64,000 bases of DNA from the NCBI GenBank assembly GCA_902801165.1, contig CADCHI010000031.1, positions 1 to 64,000 of the forward strand. The letters run 5' to 3'. The notes beneath the pieces are model-generated. The model searched no databases, was not told where the DNA came from, and saw only the letters and a list, made by a program, of their open reading frames with translations. This document shows positions 7,745 through 16,338 of the stretch, one piece after another (position 1 is the stretch's first letter; each line of letters starts with the position of its first letter). The stretch is from an uncultured Eubacteriales bacterium (GTDB lineage: Bacteria; Bacillota; Clostridia; Christensenellales; Aristaeellaceae). The translations under genes and the position numbers were made by a program.

Positions 7745-8995
7745 TCACCGATTGCCCGATTCACCGTTGATGATCGCGTCGATCCCCTCCGCCGCCATCA
7801 GCGCAGAGCTCCAGGCCCACTGCAGGTTGAAGCCGCCGCAGTCGCCGTCCACGTCCAGCACCTCGCCCGCGGCGAACAGCCCCGGGGTTCTGAGCGACTG
7901 CATGGAGCGCGTGTCGAAGTCCTTCAAAATCGCGCCGCCGGCGGTGACCTGGGCCTGGTCGAAGTCCTGGGTGCCCGTCACCGGCAGCGTCCAGCCCCCA
8001 AGGCAGTCCGCCAGCTTTTTCAGCTGTCCCGGCTTCAGTTCGCCCGCCGCCAGGGTCAGGTCCAGTCCGGCGGCCTTCACCAGCGCCTGACCCAGCCGCT
8101 TGGGCACAATGCCGTTCAAAAAATCCTCCAGCTTTCGCGCCGGGAGCTGCTCCGCCCGCCGCGCAAGGAGCTTCGCCGCGTCTTCTCCGGGAACGAAGTT
8201 CAGCCGCAGCGCGCAGCGCCTGCCCGCCCGCAGCGCCTCGGCGGCCTGCCGGGCCAGCTGCATGGCGGCGATGCCGGACACGCCGTACTCCGCGAACAGC
8301 GCCTCGCCCGCCTCTCTGCGCACGTCATTGCCGTCGACCAGCAGCGTCAGCTCGCCCTCCGCCCGGATGCCCTTCAGGCCCCGGACCGCCTCCGGCGGCG
8401 TCTTCAGCGGGGCGATGGCCGCGAATCGGGGCGAGATGCCGTGCCCGAGGGCCTCCAGCAGCCGGTAACCCTCCCCGGAAGCGCCCAGCTTCGGTGCGGC
8501 CAGACCGCCGGTGCACACCAGCGCACAACGCCCCCGCACCCGCTCCCCCTCCTGGGAGACGGCTTCGAAGCCCCTGCCGGAGCGCTCCAGCCGAACCACC
8601 GCGAAGTTGATCCGGGTGTCCACCCCCTGCTCGTCGCAGCACAGCCGCAGCGCGTCCAGCACCGAGGCCGCCTGGTTGCTCATCGGGTAGACCCGGCCGG
8701 CCTCGTCCGCCGTGCAGGGAATGCCCAGTTCCTCGAAGAACGCCATCACCCGCCGGGGCGGCCAGGCCCGCAGCGCCGCCTGGGCCGCCTGCCGGGAGCC
8801 ATGGTAGTTCCCGGCGGAGGCGTTCAGGTTCGTCAGGTTGCAGCGGCCGTTGCCGGTGCTCAGCAGCTTCCGGCCCACCCTGTTCTGCTTTTCCAGCAGG
8901 GCCACGCGCCGCCCCCGCCGGGACAGCGCGCAGGCGGCGGCCAGCCCGGAGGCGCCGCCGCCAATGATCAATGCGTCGTAGTTCATATCGTTCAA
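7745..8995 (-). CDS. NAD(P)/FAD-dependent oxidoreductase, BaiN/HI0933-like
   Basis: Flavoprotein of 416 residues. The N-terminal dinucleotide-binding motif is IIGGGASGLAAACAL, with the acidic strand end VALLEKQNRVGRKLL; GNGRCNLTN is highly characteristic of the HI0933/BaiN family. The C-terminal FAD motif region reads GLFAAGEVLDVDGDCGGFNLQWAW. Family members include BaiN, tied to bile-acid 7-dehydroxylation, but most have no proven substrate, so a specific reaction should not be assumed. The start may be ATG 8995 or 8986. It is a single gene closed by a terminator, with the helicase gene ending 38 bases upstream. Confidence 0.9.
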   Translation of the reverse strand: MNDMNYDALIIGGGASGLAAACALSRRGRRVALLEKQNRVGRKLLSTGNGRCNLTNLNASAGNYHGSRQAAQAALRAWPPRRVMAFFEELGIPCTADEAGRVYPMSNQAASVLDALRLCCDEQGVDTRINFAVVRLERSGRGFEAVSQEGERVRGRCALVCTGGLAAPKLGASGEGYRLLEALGHGISPRFAAIAPLKTPPEAVRGLKGIRAEGELTLLVDGNDVRREAGEALFAEYGVSGIAAMQLARQAAEALRAGRRCALRLNFVPGEDAAKLLARRAEQLPARKLEDFLNGIVPKRLGQALVKAAGLDLTLAAGELKPGQLKKLADCLGGWTLPVTGTQDFDQAQVTAGGAILKDFDTRSMQSLRTPGLFAAGEVLDVDGDCGGFNLQWAWSSALMAAEGIDAIINGESGNR

Positions 8996-9032
8996 TCCAT
9001 TTCGTCCAAGCTCCGCGGCGTGTCGGGGATCG

Positions 9033-11189
9033 TCAGTTCTCCGCCGGCGCTTCCTCCAGCGCCTTCACCACGCCCGGGCCCGCCAGCAGCGCCACGGCGT
9101 GCAGCGCCCGGGAGGCGGCGGTGTACAGCCGCCGGCGCTCGCCGTCGTTCAGCTCCACCTCCGGCCAGACCACCACCACGGCGTCGAACTCCATGCCCTT
9201 GGTCAGGTGGTAGCAGGCCACCACGTTGTCCCCGGACTCATAGTTCAGGTCGGCCTCGCCGCCGTCCAGCCGGTACACGTTCTCCAGCCGCGCGGACAGG
9301 GAATCCGCCTGGGACTGGCTTCGGGTGATCACGGCGATGGACTTGTGTCCCGCCGCGCGGAAGGCGTCCAGCGTATCCCGCAGCAGCGCCTCGCTGTAGG
9401 TCGCCACCAGCGGCGGCTGTCCGTCCCGACCGAAGGGTTCCAGGGCCTCGCCGTCCGGCAGGATGCGGTTGCAAAGCCGGGCGATGGGCATCGTGGAGCG
9501 ATAGCACCGGGTCAGCGGGAACAGCTGCGCGTCGGGCATGCCAAAGCAGGCGCCCCAGCGAGCCGGGTCGCAGGCCTCCATGCCCGGAGTCGTGCGCTGC
9601 TTGGGATCGCCCAGCAGCGTCACCCTGGCGTTGGGGTAGTAGGCCCCCAGCATGGCCAGCGCGGCGTCGGCATAGTCCTGGGCCTCGTCCACCAGCAGGT
9701 GGTAGATCGTCTTGTCCGGCGCGGCAAAGCCCAGGCGCACGGTCAGGTAGGCCTCCGCCACGGCGTCCTCCCACCAGGTCAGCCCGGCGGCCAGGTTTTC
9801 CTCATAGGCATCCCGCAGGGGCTTCGGCGCGGTGCGCAGCACCCGGCGCAGCAACGCGCTGCCGGTCATCTCCAGCTGCTCCCGCAGCTGGGCCCGCACC
9901 GGCTGCAGCCGCTGGGCCACCGCCATGTTGCTCATCTGCCGCAGCTCCCGCTGGCCGTAGCGCTGGGAGAAGCTCTTCTCGTATTGGCTGTACAGCCGCT
10001 CCTCCCAGCCCGCCAGGCGGGTCTGGAGCGTGGCAGCCATCCGCATCAGCTTCTGGGCGGGGGTCAGCAGGGAGAGCTCGCCCCGGTACATCCGAGCCAG
10101 TTCGTCCCGGCGGATCAGCGGCTTGCCGTCCAGGCGCACGTCCCGGAACTCCGGCCCATAGGCGGTAAAGTCGTCCGCGAAGCGCTTGAGCAGCCCCAGG
10201 AATTCCGCGCCGCTCTTCCAGGCCACGGAGGCTCGGCGCAGCTCGCCGTCCCCGGCGTCGCTCAGCAGGGCATCGAGCTGGCGGTAGGGCTTCTCCACCT
10301 TCTTGTTCAGCACGCCCTCCACCACCTCGCGGAGGGTGCGGGCGCGGATGTTTTCCTCGCCCAGCTCCGGCAGCACGCCGGACACGTACTCCGAAAAGGC
10401 GGTGCTGGGGGACAGGATCATGATCTTACTGGCGTCCAGCAGGTCCCTGCGCCGATACATCAGGTAGGCCGCCCGGTGCATGGCCACGGAGGTCTTGCCG
10501 GAGCCCGCGCCGCCCACCACGGACACCACCCGGGCGTCCTCCTGGCGGATGGCGGCGTTCTGCTCGGCCTGGATGGTGGCCACGATCTGGCGCATGTGGC
10601 GGCTGGTCGCCCCGGAGAGGATGTCCAGCAGCATGGAGTCGTCGATGTTCAGCACCGTGTCCACGAAGTACTTCAGCCGCCCGCCCTCCATGCGGTACTG
10701 GCGCTTCAGCGCCAGGTTGCCGTGGATGCGGCCGGAGGGACTGTCGTAGGCGGCCTCCCCGGGCATGGCGTCGTAGTAGAGGCTGCACACCGGAGCGCGC
10801 CAGTCGTGCACCAGCAGGGCGCCCTTCTCATCCTTCAGGCTGTACAGGCCGATGACGATCTTCTCCGGCGTCGCCTCGCCGTCCTCGGCGAAGTCCACCC
10901 GGGCGAAAAAGGGGTTCATCAGCATCCGGCGGGAGCGCTCCGCCAGGCTGTCGGCAAACTGCCGGCGCACGACGAAGCGGTCCACCTCCGTGGACAGCTG
11001 CTCCAGGTCCTCCTCCGAGAGGGCGGTGGGCTTCACCCGCAGCTCCTCCCAGGCGTCCGCCACGATGGCGTGGATGGACTGGAGGTGGTCGCTGGAGATG
11101 ACCTGAGCCTGCTCGATCAGCGCCAGCAGCAGCTGCTGCACCCGCGCGGTATAGGCCTGCTCCTGTGTGAGTTCTCTGATTTGATCCAT
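9033..11189 (-). CDS. helD: HelD-like UvrD/Rep-superfamily helicase
   Basis: Superfamily 1 ATPase of 718 residues. An N-terminal coiled-coil arm (about 1-100) precedes the family-typical LLVHDWRAP and LKRQYRMEGG segments. Walker A is GGAGSGKT (226-233), and motif II is LLVDEAQDYADA. C-terminal motifs include GDPKQ and LTRCYRST. HelD proteins of Bacillota bind RNA polymerase and release it from DNA for recycling; the N-terminal arm and missing large 2B region fit this better than UvrD. The ATG at 11189 is the first start. It is probably monocistronic. Confidence 0.85.
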   Translation of the reverse strand: MDQIRELTQEQAYTARVQQLLLALIEQAQVISSDHLQSIHAIVADAWEELRVKPTALSEEDLEQLSTEVDRFVVRRQFADSLAERSRRMLMNPFFARVDFAEDGEATPEKIVIGLYSLKDEKGALLVHDWRAPVCSLYYDAMPGEAAYDSPSGRIHGNLALKRQYRMEGGRLKYFVDTVLNIDDSMLLDILSGATSRHMRQIVATIQAEQNAAIRQEDARVVSVVGGAGSGKTSVAMHRAAYLMYRRRDLLDASKIMILSPSTAFSEYVSGVLPELGEENIRARTLREVVEGVLNKKVEKPYRQLDALLSDAGDGELRRASVAWKSGAEFLGLLKRFADDFTAYGPEFRDVRLDGKPLIRRDELARMYRGELSLLTPAQKLMRMAATLQTRLAGWEERLYSQYEKSFSQRYGQRELRQMSNMAVAQRLQPVRAQLREQLEMTGSALLRRVLRTAPKPLRDAYEENLAAGLTWWEDAVAEAYLTVRLGFAAPDKTIYHLLVDEAQDYADAALAMLGAYYPNARVTLLGDPKQRTTPGMEACDPARWGACFGMPDAQLFPLTRCYRSTMPIARLCNRILPDGEALEPFGRDGQPPLVATYSEALLRDTLDAFRAAGHKSIAVITRSQSQADSLSARLENVYRLDGGEADLNYESGDNVVACYHLTKGMEFDAVVVVWPEVELNDGERRRLYTAASRALHAVALLAGPGVVKALEEAPAEN

Positions 11190-11365
11190 ATTGACCTCCC
11201 GGACGCCGGACCCTCTCCGGCGCCTTTTGCCCCGAAGCGCCCGCGCCGCGGACGCCCTTTGCGGGGCGATGACCCTCGTTCCCGGCAGCGCTCGCGCCGG
11301 GCCGGGCGCAAACTGCCATTATAAGATATTTTATTATAGCACAACGTTATCAAAAAGAAAAGGCC

Positions 11366-11394
11366 TTGCAGAAAATGACACCTTGCGTTAAAAT
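11366..11394 (+). promoter_or_regulatory. Promoter for the YitT-family gene
   Basis: TTGCAG (11366-11371), 17 bases, TAAAAT (11389-11394). It is 88 bases before the ATG at 11482. The leader holds a GC-rich hairpin (CGGGC to GCCCG, about 11433-11461) followed by TTTTTT at 11460-11465. That would be an intrinsic terminator inside the leader, perhaps an attenuator. Confidence 0.6.
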
Positions 11395-11481
11395 AGACAG
11401 GTCCCCCAGGGGGGCGTATCTCCAACGCACACGGGCGGCGCGCCGCGCCTGGCCCGGGTTTTTTATGGAAGGTGATCGTCG

Positions 11482-12342
11482 ATGCAGTCCAAACAGCCGC
11501 CCATGTGGCAGCGCGCGCTGCTGATCGTCGCGGGCGCGGTGCTCTCCGCCATAGGCATCGTCTGCTTCGCCAGGGCCGCGGGTCTCTTCCCCGGCGGCTT
11601 CACCGGCCTCTCCCTGCTGATCCAGGAGTCCTGCCAGCGCTATCTGGGCTTCACGCCGCCCTACTCGCTGTTCAGCCTGACGCTGAACTTCATCGCGGCG
11701 GCGGTGTGCTTCCGCTACATCGGCAGGCGCTTCGCGCTGCTGTCGATGGCCGCCGTGGTCATCACCAGCATCCTGACGGACCTCATGCCCGCCTACAGCT
11801 TCGCCGCGGACCCGCTGCTGAACAGCGTGTTCGGCGGTCTGGTGAACGGCTTCGCCATCTCCCTGTGCCTGCGGGCCGGGGCCAGCAGCGGCGGCACCGA
11901 CTTCATCAGCATCTACCTGGCGGAGAAGAACGGGCGGGACGCCTACAACATCATCCTCGGCGGCAACATCATCATGCTGACCGCGGCGGGCCTGCTGTTC
12001 GGCTGGGAGCGCGCCCTGTACTCTATGATCTTCCAGTTCAGCACCACCCAGGCGCTGCACACGCTGTTCCGCCGCTACCAGCACCGCACGCTGTGGATCG
12101 TCACCGACCACCCCGACGAGGTCTACGCCATTATCCGTGACGTCACCCACCACGGCGCAACGCTTTTTAAGGGCACCGGGCTCTACAAGAACGAGCCCCG
12201 CTCGATGATCTACACCGTGCTCTCCGGCGACGACATCCGCCGCGTGGTGCACGACGTCCGTGCCGTGGACCCCCACGCCTTCATCAACATCCAGCGCACG
12301 GACTCCCTGACCGGCCGGTTCTACCGCCGGCCCCAGGATTGA
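11482..12342 (+). CDS. YitT family membrane protein
   Basis: Integral membrane protein of 286 residues. About five hydrophobic segments fill residues 10-190 (YitT domain; conserved AAGLFPGGFTGLSLL and GASSGGTDFIS). A C-terminal DUF2179 cytosolic domain covers about 205-280 (RSMIYTVLSGDDI). The biochemical role of the family is not established. The ribosome binding site GGAAGGTGAT lies before ATG 11482. The EamA transporter gene starts 33 bases downstream, so the two are probably co-transcribed. Confidence 0.92.
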   Translation: MQSKQPPMWQRALLIVAGAVLSAIGIVCFARAAGLFPGGFTGLSLLIQESCQRYLGFTPPYSLFSLTLNFIAAAVCFRYIGRRFALLSMAAVVITSILTDLMPAYSFAADPLLNSVFGGLVNGFAISLCLRAGASSGGTDFISIYLAEKNGRDAYNIILGGNIIMLTAAGLLFGWERALYSMIFQFSTTQALHTLFRRYQHRTLWIVTDHPDEVYAIIRDVTHHGATLFKGTGLYKNEPRSMIYTVLSGDDIRRVVHDVRAVDPHAFINIQRTDSLTGRFYRRPQD

Positions 12343-12375
12343 TTCTCCCCTTCAAACACAAAGGATGTGCTTCCC

Positions 12376-13209
12376 ATGAACAAAAACCGCTTGGGCGCGC
12401 TGCAGGTCGCCGCGGCCGCCGTCAGCTGGAGCTTCGCGGGCGTGCTCGGAAAGTCGCTGCCCTGGAACTCCTTCACCATCAACGGCATGCGCTCGCTGGT
12501 CGCCGCGCTGCTGCTGGCGCTGGCCCGGGGCACCCCGAAGGTGCGCCTCACCCGGGGCACGCTGCTTGGCGCGCTGGGCGTGGCCCTGACCAGCGTGCTG
12601 TTCATGGCCGCCACCAAGCTGACCAGCTCCGCCAACGCCATCGTGCTGCAATACGCCATGCCGGTGTTCGTGATCCTGTTCTCCTGGCTGTTCTTCGGCC
12701 AGAAGCCCAGCCCGCGCCACCTGGTGATCGCCGCGTTCATCATGGCCGGCGTAATCCTGTGCAGCTGGGACGGGCTCACCGGCGGCAATCCGCTGGGCGA
12801 CGGCCTGGCCATACTCTCCGCGGTGACCTTCTCGCTGGTGTTCTTCTGCGCCAGGATGCCCGGCGCGGACCCGAGGGACTACTCCTACCTGGGCATGGTC
12901 CTCTGCGCCCCCTTCGCACTGAACGCCTTCTTCGACCCCGCGGTGAGCCTCCGCCAGCCGCTGCACTGGCTGATCGCCCTGGGGCTGGGCGTGTGCCTGG
13001 CGGGCGGCTACTTCTTCATCTCCAAGTCCATGAGCAACGTCTCCCCCATCTCCGCGGCGCTGCTGGCCAACCTGGAGCCGATCCTGAACCCCGTTTGGGT
13101 GTTCCTGTTCCTGGGCGAGCAGCCCGGGGCGCTGACCATCCTCGGCTCCGCCATCGTGCTGGTGACCGCCACCGTCTACTCGCTGCTGCCCGCGCGGGAG
13201 GGCGACTGA
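12376..13209 (+). CDS. EamA/DMT-family transporter
   Basis: Membrane transporter of 277 residues with about ten hydrophobic segments in two homologous EamA halves (about 8-135 and 145-275). Markers are SWSFAGVLGKSLPWN and, near the C-terminal end, ALLANLEPILNPVWVFLFLGE. Such proteins export or import small metabolites; the substrate cannot be read from sequence. ATG 12376 is preferred over the in-frame GTG at 12367 because AAGGA (12361-12365) is 10 bases from the ATG but only one from the GTG. A 16-bp perfect terminator follows. Confidence 0.9.
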   Translation: MNKNRLGALQVAAAAVSWSFAGVLGKSLPWNSFTINGMRSLVAALLLALARGTPKVRLTRGTLLGALGVALTSVLFMAATKLTSSANAIVLQYAMPVFVILFSWLFFGQKPSPRHLVIAAFIMAGVILCSWDGLTGGNPLGDGLAILSAVTFSLVFFCARMPGADPRDYSYLGMVLCAPFALNAFFDPAVSLRQPLHWLIALGLGVCLAGGYFFISKSMSNVSPISAALLANLEPILNPVWVFLFLGEQPGALTILGSAIVLVTATVYSLLPAREGD

Positions 13210-13225
13210 CATCCATTTACACAAC

Positions 13226-13263
13226 GGCGAGGGGCCGTCCCGAAAATGGGACGGCCCCTCGCC
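13226..13263 (+). terminator. Terminator of the yitT-eamA pair
   Basis: A perfect 16-bp stem (GGCGAGGGGCCGTCCC) with a GAAAAT loop begins 17 bases after the EamA stop. The T-run downstream is weak. Confidence 0.75.
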
Positions 13264-13334
13264 GCGTGTTATCCAAAATCATCGTTAAGCAGGAAGATCT
13301 CCTTCCCGTCTACCCATCTGACCGAGGCACGCGC

Positions 13335-13527
13335 TAGAGTGTGTTTCTAAATGCAGGAAGATGCAGTTTCGAGTGGATTTGGCTGCATTTCAAGGCGATT
13401 TTCCGCAGGCTTAGTGGCGCTAAGTCAAGGAACGCAGGCTTAGTGGCGCTAAGTCAAGGAAAATCAACGCAGAAATGCAGTCTAATACGCCGAAAATGCG
13501 CTTCAGGCATTTTAGAAACAGACTCTA
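13335..13527. mobile_element. MITE-like element, copy 1 (193 bp)
   Basis: The ends are 17-bp inverted repeats, TAGAGTGTGTTTCTAAA at the left and its complement with one mismatch at the right. The interior contains a 29-bp block (with GGCTTAGTGGCGCTAAGTCA) present twice in tandem. Long stretches match a second copy at 42188-42351. There is no coding capacity and no clear target-site duplication. Its right end supplies the TAG stop codon of the CapA gene, so insertion may have altered that protein's C-terminus. Confidence 0.75.
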
Positions 13528-15249
13528 AACCCCTTCCGCGCCTTCCGGCGCCTCGGTGTTCAGCGGCCAGTCGGATGCCACGTCGTTGCCGCCGTAGTCC
13601 TCGCCGCCGTCGTCGCTCCAGTCGCCGCCGTACAGGTCCGCGTCGTCCAGCGCGTCGGCGTCTCCCAGCTCCTCGGCCTCATCCAGCTCGTCGGTCTCGG
13701 CCATCCCCGGCTCGTCCGGCTCCGGCTCGACGTCCACGTCCATGTCCAACGTGCCTTCGCCGCCGGGCGCCGCCGCGTCCTCCTTGGGCTTGATCAGCCC
13801 GTTGGCCAGCAGGTAGTTGTCCCGCATCCAGCGGATGTCGCTCATCTTGAAGTTGGTGGAGACCGCCGCGATCTTCTTCAGCAGGTCCGCGCCCGCCTCC
13901 GCGCCCATCACCGTGGGCTGGAAATTGTTCCGGTTGTTCACCGAGGACACGGTGCAGGGGATGATGTTGATGCCCTCGTCCACGATGCCCGCCTGCGCGA
14001 TGCCCATGCCGGGGGTAAAGCTGAACTGCTGCTGGAAGATCAGGCAGCGCTTGTCCGCGGGGTTGGCGTTTCCGGCAAAGCAGAAGTTGCCCAGGCTGTA
14101 GACGATGTACTTGCCCTTGTACTTCTCGATACCCTGGTAGACGTGAGGATGGGTGCCGATCACCAGGTCCGCGCCGGCGTCGATGGCCACGTGGCCCAGC
14201 GTGCCCTGCTTGTGGTGGTACTTGTGGTCGCCCTCGATGCCCCAGTGGATGTTCACGATCAGCAGGTCACAGTTGGGCCGCGCCTCGCTCACCGCCGCGG
14301 CGATCTCCTCCGCGTCGTGCTCCCACCAGGTGAAGCCCAGCGCGCCCACGCGCACGCCCTTGATCTCGGTGTAGTAGACCTTCGTATAGCCGCAGTAGCC
14401 CACCCCGGCGGCATCCAGGACCTCGGCGGTCTGCTTGAGGCCCTCCTTGCCGTAGTCCAGGGTGTGGTTGTTGGCCACGTTGCACAGCTCCACGCTGGAG
14501 CCGGTGAGGATCTTCACGTACTCCGGGTCGCCCTTGAACACGAAGCCGTGCTTCTTGCCCTTGGTGCTCGTGGTCAGCGGGCCCTCCAGGTTCACGATGG
14601 TCAGGTCGTCGTTTTCAAAGATGTAGCGGACGTTGTTGAAGAAGTAGTCGAGGCCGTATTCCGAGGCGCACTTGGTGAAGTACTTCTGGCCCTTAGCGCC
14701 GATCTCGCCGCCCAGGGTGCAGTCACCCGCCGCGGTGATCGTCAGCTTCACGATGCCGGAGTTGTCCTCCTCCGACTCCGAAGCGGCCTCTTCGCCCTCG
14801 GGATTGCCGGTCACCTCCGGAACGGCGGTTTCCTCCACCGGCGGCAGCACGGGGGCGTCCGCCTCGGGGACCGCAAACACGTCGCCGCCGTCGGAAGGTT
14901 CGATGTCGTCCTCGGGCACCACCGGAGTGTCCTGCTGCGCGGGCATCACGACGCTGACATCCGCCAGCGCGAAGGCGTCCTCCGCCTGGTTCAGCACATC
15001 CGCGGCGTACACGCCCGGGCCGTCGGAATCATAGCCCCCGCCCATGGGCGGCGCCGCGACCTCCACCGCGCCTTCCTGCAAATACCACTGCATGTCGCGA
15101 TTCGGCCTGGCCCCGCGGTTGAGCACCGCCATGCCCAGCATGGTGCCGATGCCGACGGCTACCAGGGCCAGCAGCACGCCCATGCGCAGGTAGCTGTGCT
15201 GCGCTTTCTTCCTCTGGGACTTGTGTTTTTTTGTCACATTTTTGCCCAT
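13525..15249 (-). CDS. CapA-family metallophosphoesterase-like protein
   Basis: Membrane-anchored protein of 574 residues from ATG 15249 (ribosome binding site GAGGAGG; the frame extends to 15342 without one). A basic N-terminus and one transmembrane segment (about 21-43) precede an acidic linker. The CapA/PgsA domain has ITAAGDCTLGGEIGAKG, NVANNHTLDYG, NIHWGIE and GTHPHVYQG. Such domains act outside the membrane in poly-gamma-glutamate or capsule synthesis, but many have no known substrate. The C-terminus is about 80 residues rich in Asp/Glu. Its stop codon lies in the terminal repeat of a MITE-like element. Confidence 0.87.
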   Translation of the reverse strand: MGKNVTKKHKSQRKKAQHSYLRMGVLLALVAVGIGTMLGMAVLNRGARPNRDMQWYLQEGAVEVAAPPMGGGYDSDGPGVYAADVLNQAEDAFALADVSVVMPAQQDTPVVPEDDIEPSDGGDVFAVPEADAPVLPPVEETAVPEVTGNPEGEEAASESEEDNSGIVKLTITAAGDCTLGGEIGAKGQKYFTKCASEYGLDYFFNNVRYIFENDDLTIVNLEGPLTTSTKGKKHGFVFKGDPEYVKILTGSSVELCNVANNHTLDYGKEGLKQTAEVLDAAGVGYCGYTKVYYTEIKGVRVGALGFTWWEHDAEEIAAAVSEARPNCDLLIVNIHWGIEGDHKYHHKQGTLGHVAIDAGADLVIGTHPHVYQGIEKYKGKYIVYSLGNFCFAGNANPADKRCLIFQQQFSFTPGMGIAQAGIVDEGINIIPCTVSSVNNRNNFQPTVMGAEAGADLLKKIAAVSTNFKMSDIRWMRDNYLLANGLIKPKEDAAAPGGEGTLDMDVDVEPEPDEPGMAETDELDEAEELGDADALDDADLYGGDWSDDGGEDYGGNDVASDWPLNTEAPEGAEGV

Positions 15250-15420
15250 GTCGGCCTCCTCGCCTTGCCGCCACCGAAAAAAACGGCAATCCGACCGGCA
15301 GCATCCCCGATATCGGGCACGCGCCGGACGCAAATCAATCATTTTGAAACATTATAAAACAAATTTGAAATAATTTCAAGACCAATCTTGATTTTTTTAT
15401 GACACAATTTTCGACACGCA

Positions 15421-15458
15421 AAGCGCCGACCCTCGAAACCCGTCGAAGGGCGGCGCTT
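15421..15458 (-). terminator. Terminator after the Tyr/Asp-rich membrane protein gene
   Basis: AGCGCCG and CGGCGCT arms with inner CTCG/CGA pairing; on the minus strand the stem is followed by TTTGCGTG. It begins 6 bases beyond the stop at 15465. Confidence 0.5.
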
Positions 15459-15464
15459 CCATGC

Positions 15465-16133
15465 TCACCAATCGCTGTCCCAGTCCGTGTCGCCGGAATC
15501 CCAGCTGTCGAAGATGCTGCTGTCATCGTCATCATCGTCGTCCCTGGGCTCCACATAGTAGGCGGAGGACTCGAAGCGATCGTCGTAGTCGTCGAAGCCG
15601 TAGTAGCTGGTGCCGTAGTAGTGATCGGCGTACCAGTCGTAGTCGTCCGGCCCGTAGTAAACATCCCAGTCCCCGTCGTCATAGTAGTACCAGCCGCTGT
15701 CCTGATAGTAGTAGACGACGTCGTCGATCAGGTAATAGCCCCGGTGGGGCTGGCGGACATACCAGCGCACGACGATGACCAGCCCCACCGCGATCAGCAG
15801 CGCGAGGGCGATGTTCCGCACGCGCTCGCGGATAATCTCGCCGCGGGTCTTCTGCCGCCGCGCGGGCAGCTTCGCCCGGCGCAAGTCGATCTCCGAGTTG
15901 ATCTTCGCCCACAGCTCCTGGGCCGCATAGGCCTCGTCGGGTCCGTTATAGCGCACGGCGCGGCTTCCGTCGGACTTGTTCTTGTAGACCACCCAATTGC
16001 CGCTGTCGGCGTCCTGATAGATGCCGAAGCACCGCGCCTCCCTGCGATCCTCGCCGATGAAGAAGCGCATCCGCTCCAGCGGCATGTCCTTTGTCCGCTC
16101 GATGAGCTCCTGAACGGAATTGACTCTTTCCAT
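15465..16133 (-). CDS. Hypothetical membrane protein with Tyr/Asp-rich tail
   Basis: Protein of 222 residues that I do not recognise. The N-terminal 95 residues are soluble and charged. One transmembrane segment follows (about 107-123, LALLIAVGLVIVV). About 95 extracellular residues are dominated by Tyr, Asp and Gly, with YYYDDGDWDVYYG and a run of seven Asp near the end. The ATG at 16133 has GGGAGG about ten bases upstream. It follows the decarboxylase operon but is separated from it by two hairpins, so it is probably a separate unit. The composition suggests a flexible, possibly metal-binding or surface-exposed tail; this is inference. Confidence 0.7.
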   Translation of the reverse strand: MERVNSVQELIERTKDMPLERMRFFIGEDRREARCFGIYQDADSGNWVVYKNKSDGSRAVRYNGPDEAYAAQELWAKINSEIDLRRAKLPARRQKTRGEIIRERVRNIALALLIAVGLVIVVRWYVRQPHRGYYLIDDVVYYYQDSGWYYYDDGDWDVYYGPDDYDWYADHYYGTSYYGFDDYDDRFESSAYYVEPRDDDDDDDSSIFDSWDSGDTDWDSDW

Positions 16134-16208
16134 GATTCTCCTCCCATTTGAACAACAATCCTTCTGGCGACCAAAGCGCCAGGAAGGCGTACAACACGCG
16201 AAAGAAGG

Positions 16209-16315
16209 CCCCTTGAACGCAGGCGCTTACAAAGTCGCAAGCAGCTGAATTCAAAGGGCCTCCTGACGCCGCGACCGCAAATCCCGTCCGCCAGTGCGGA
16301 GCGGGGATTTGCGCG
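16209..16315 (-). terminator. Hairpins ending the decarboxylase operon
   Basis: Two stem-loops lie downstream of oadA. One pairs GCAAATCCCG with CGGGATTTGC-like sequence (16287-16315). The other pairs GGCCCCTTGAA with TTCAAAGGGCC (16209-16262). On the minus strand the second is followed by TTCTTTCG. Confidence 0.5.
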
Positions 16316-16338
16316 GTTGCGGCCCTTATCGGTGTTGT

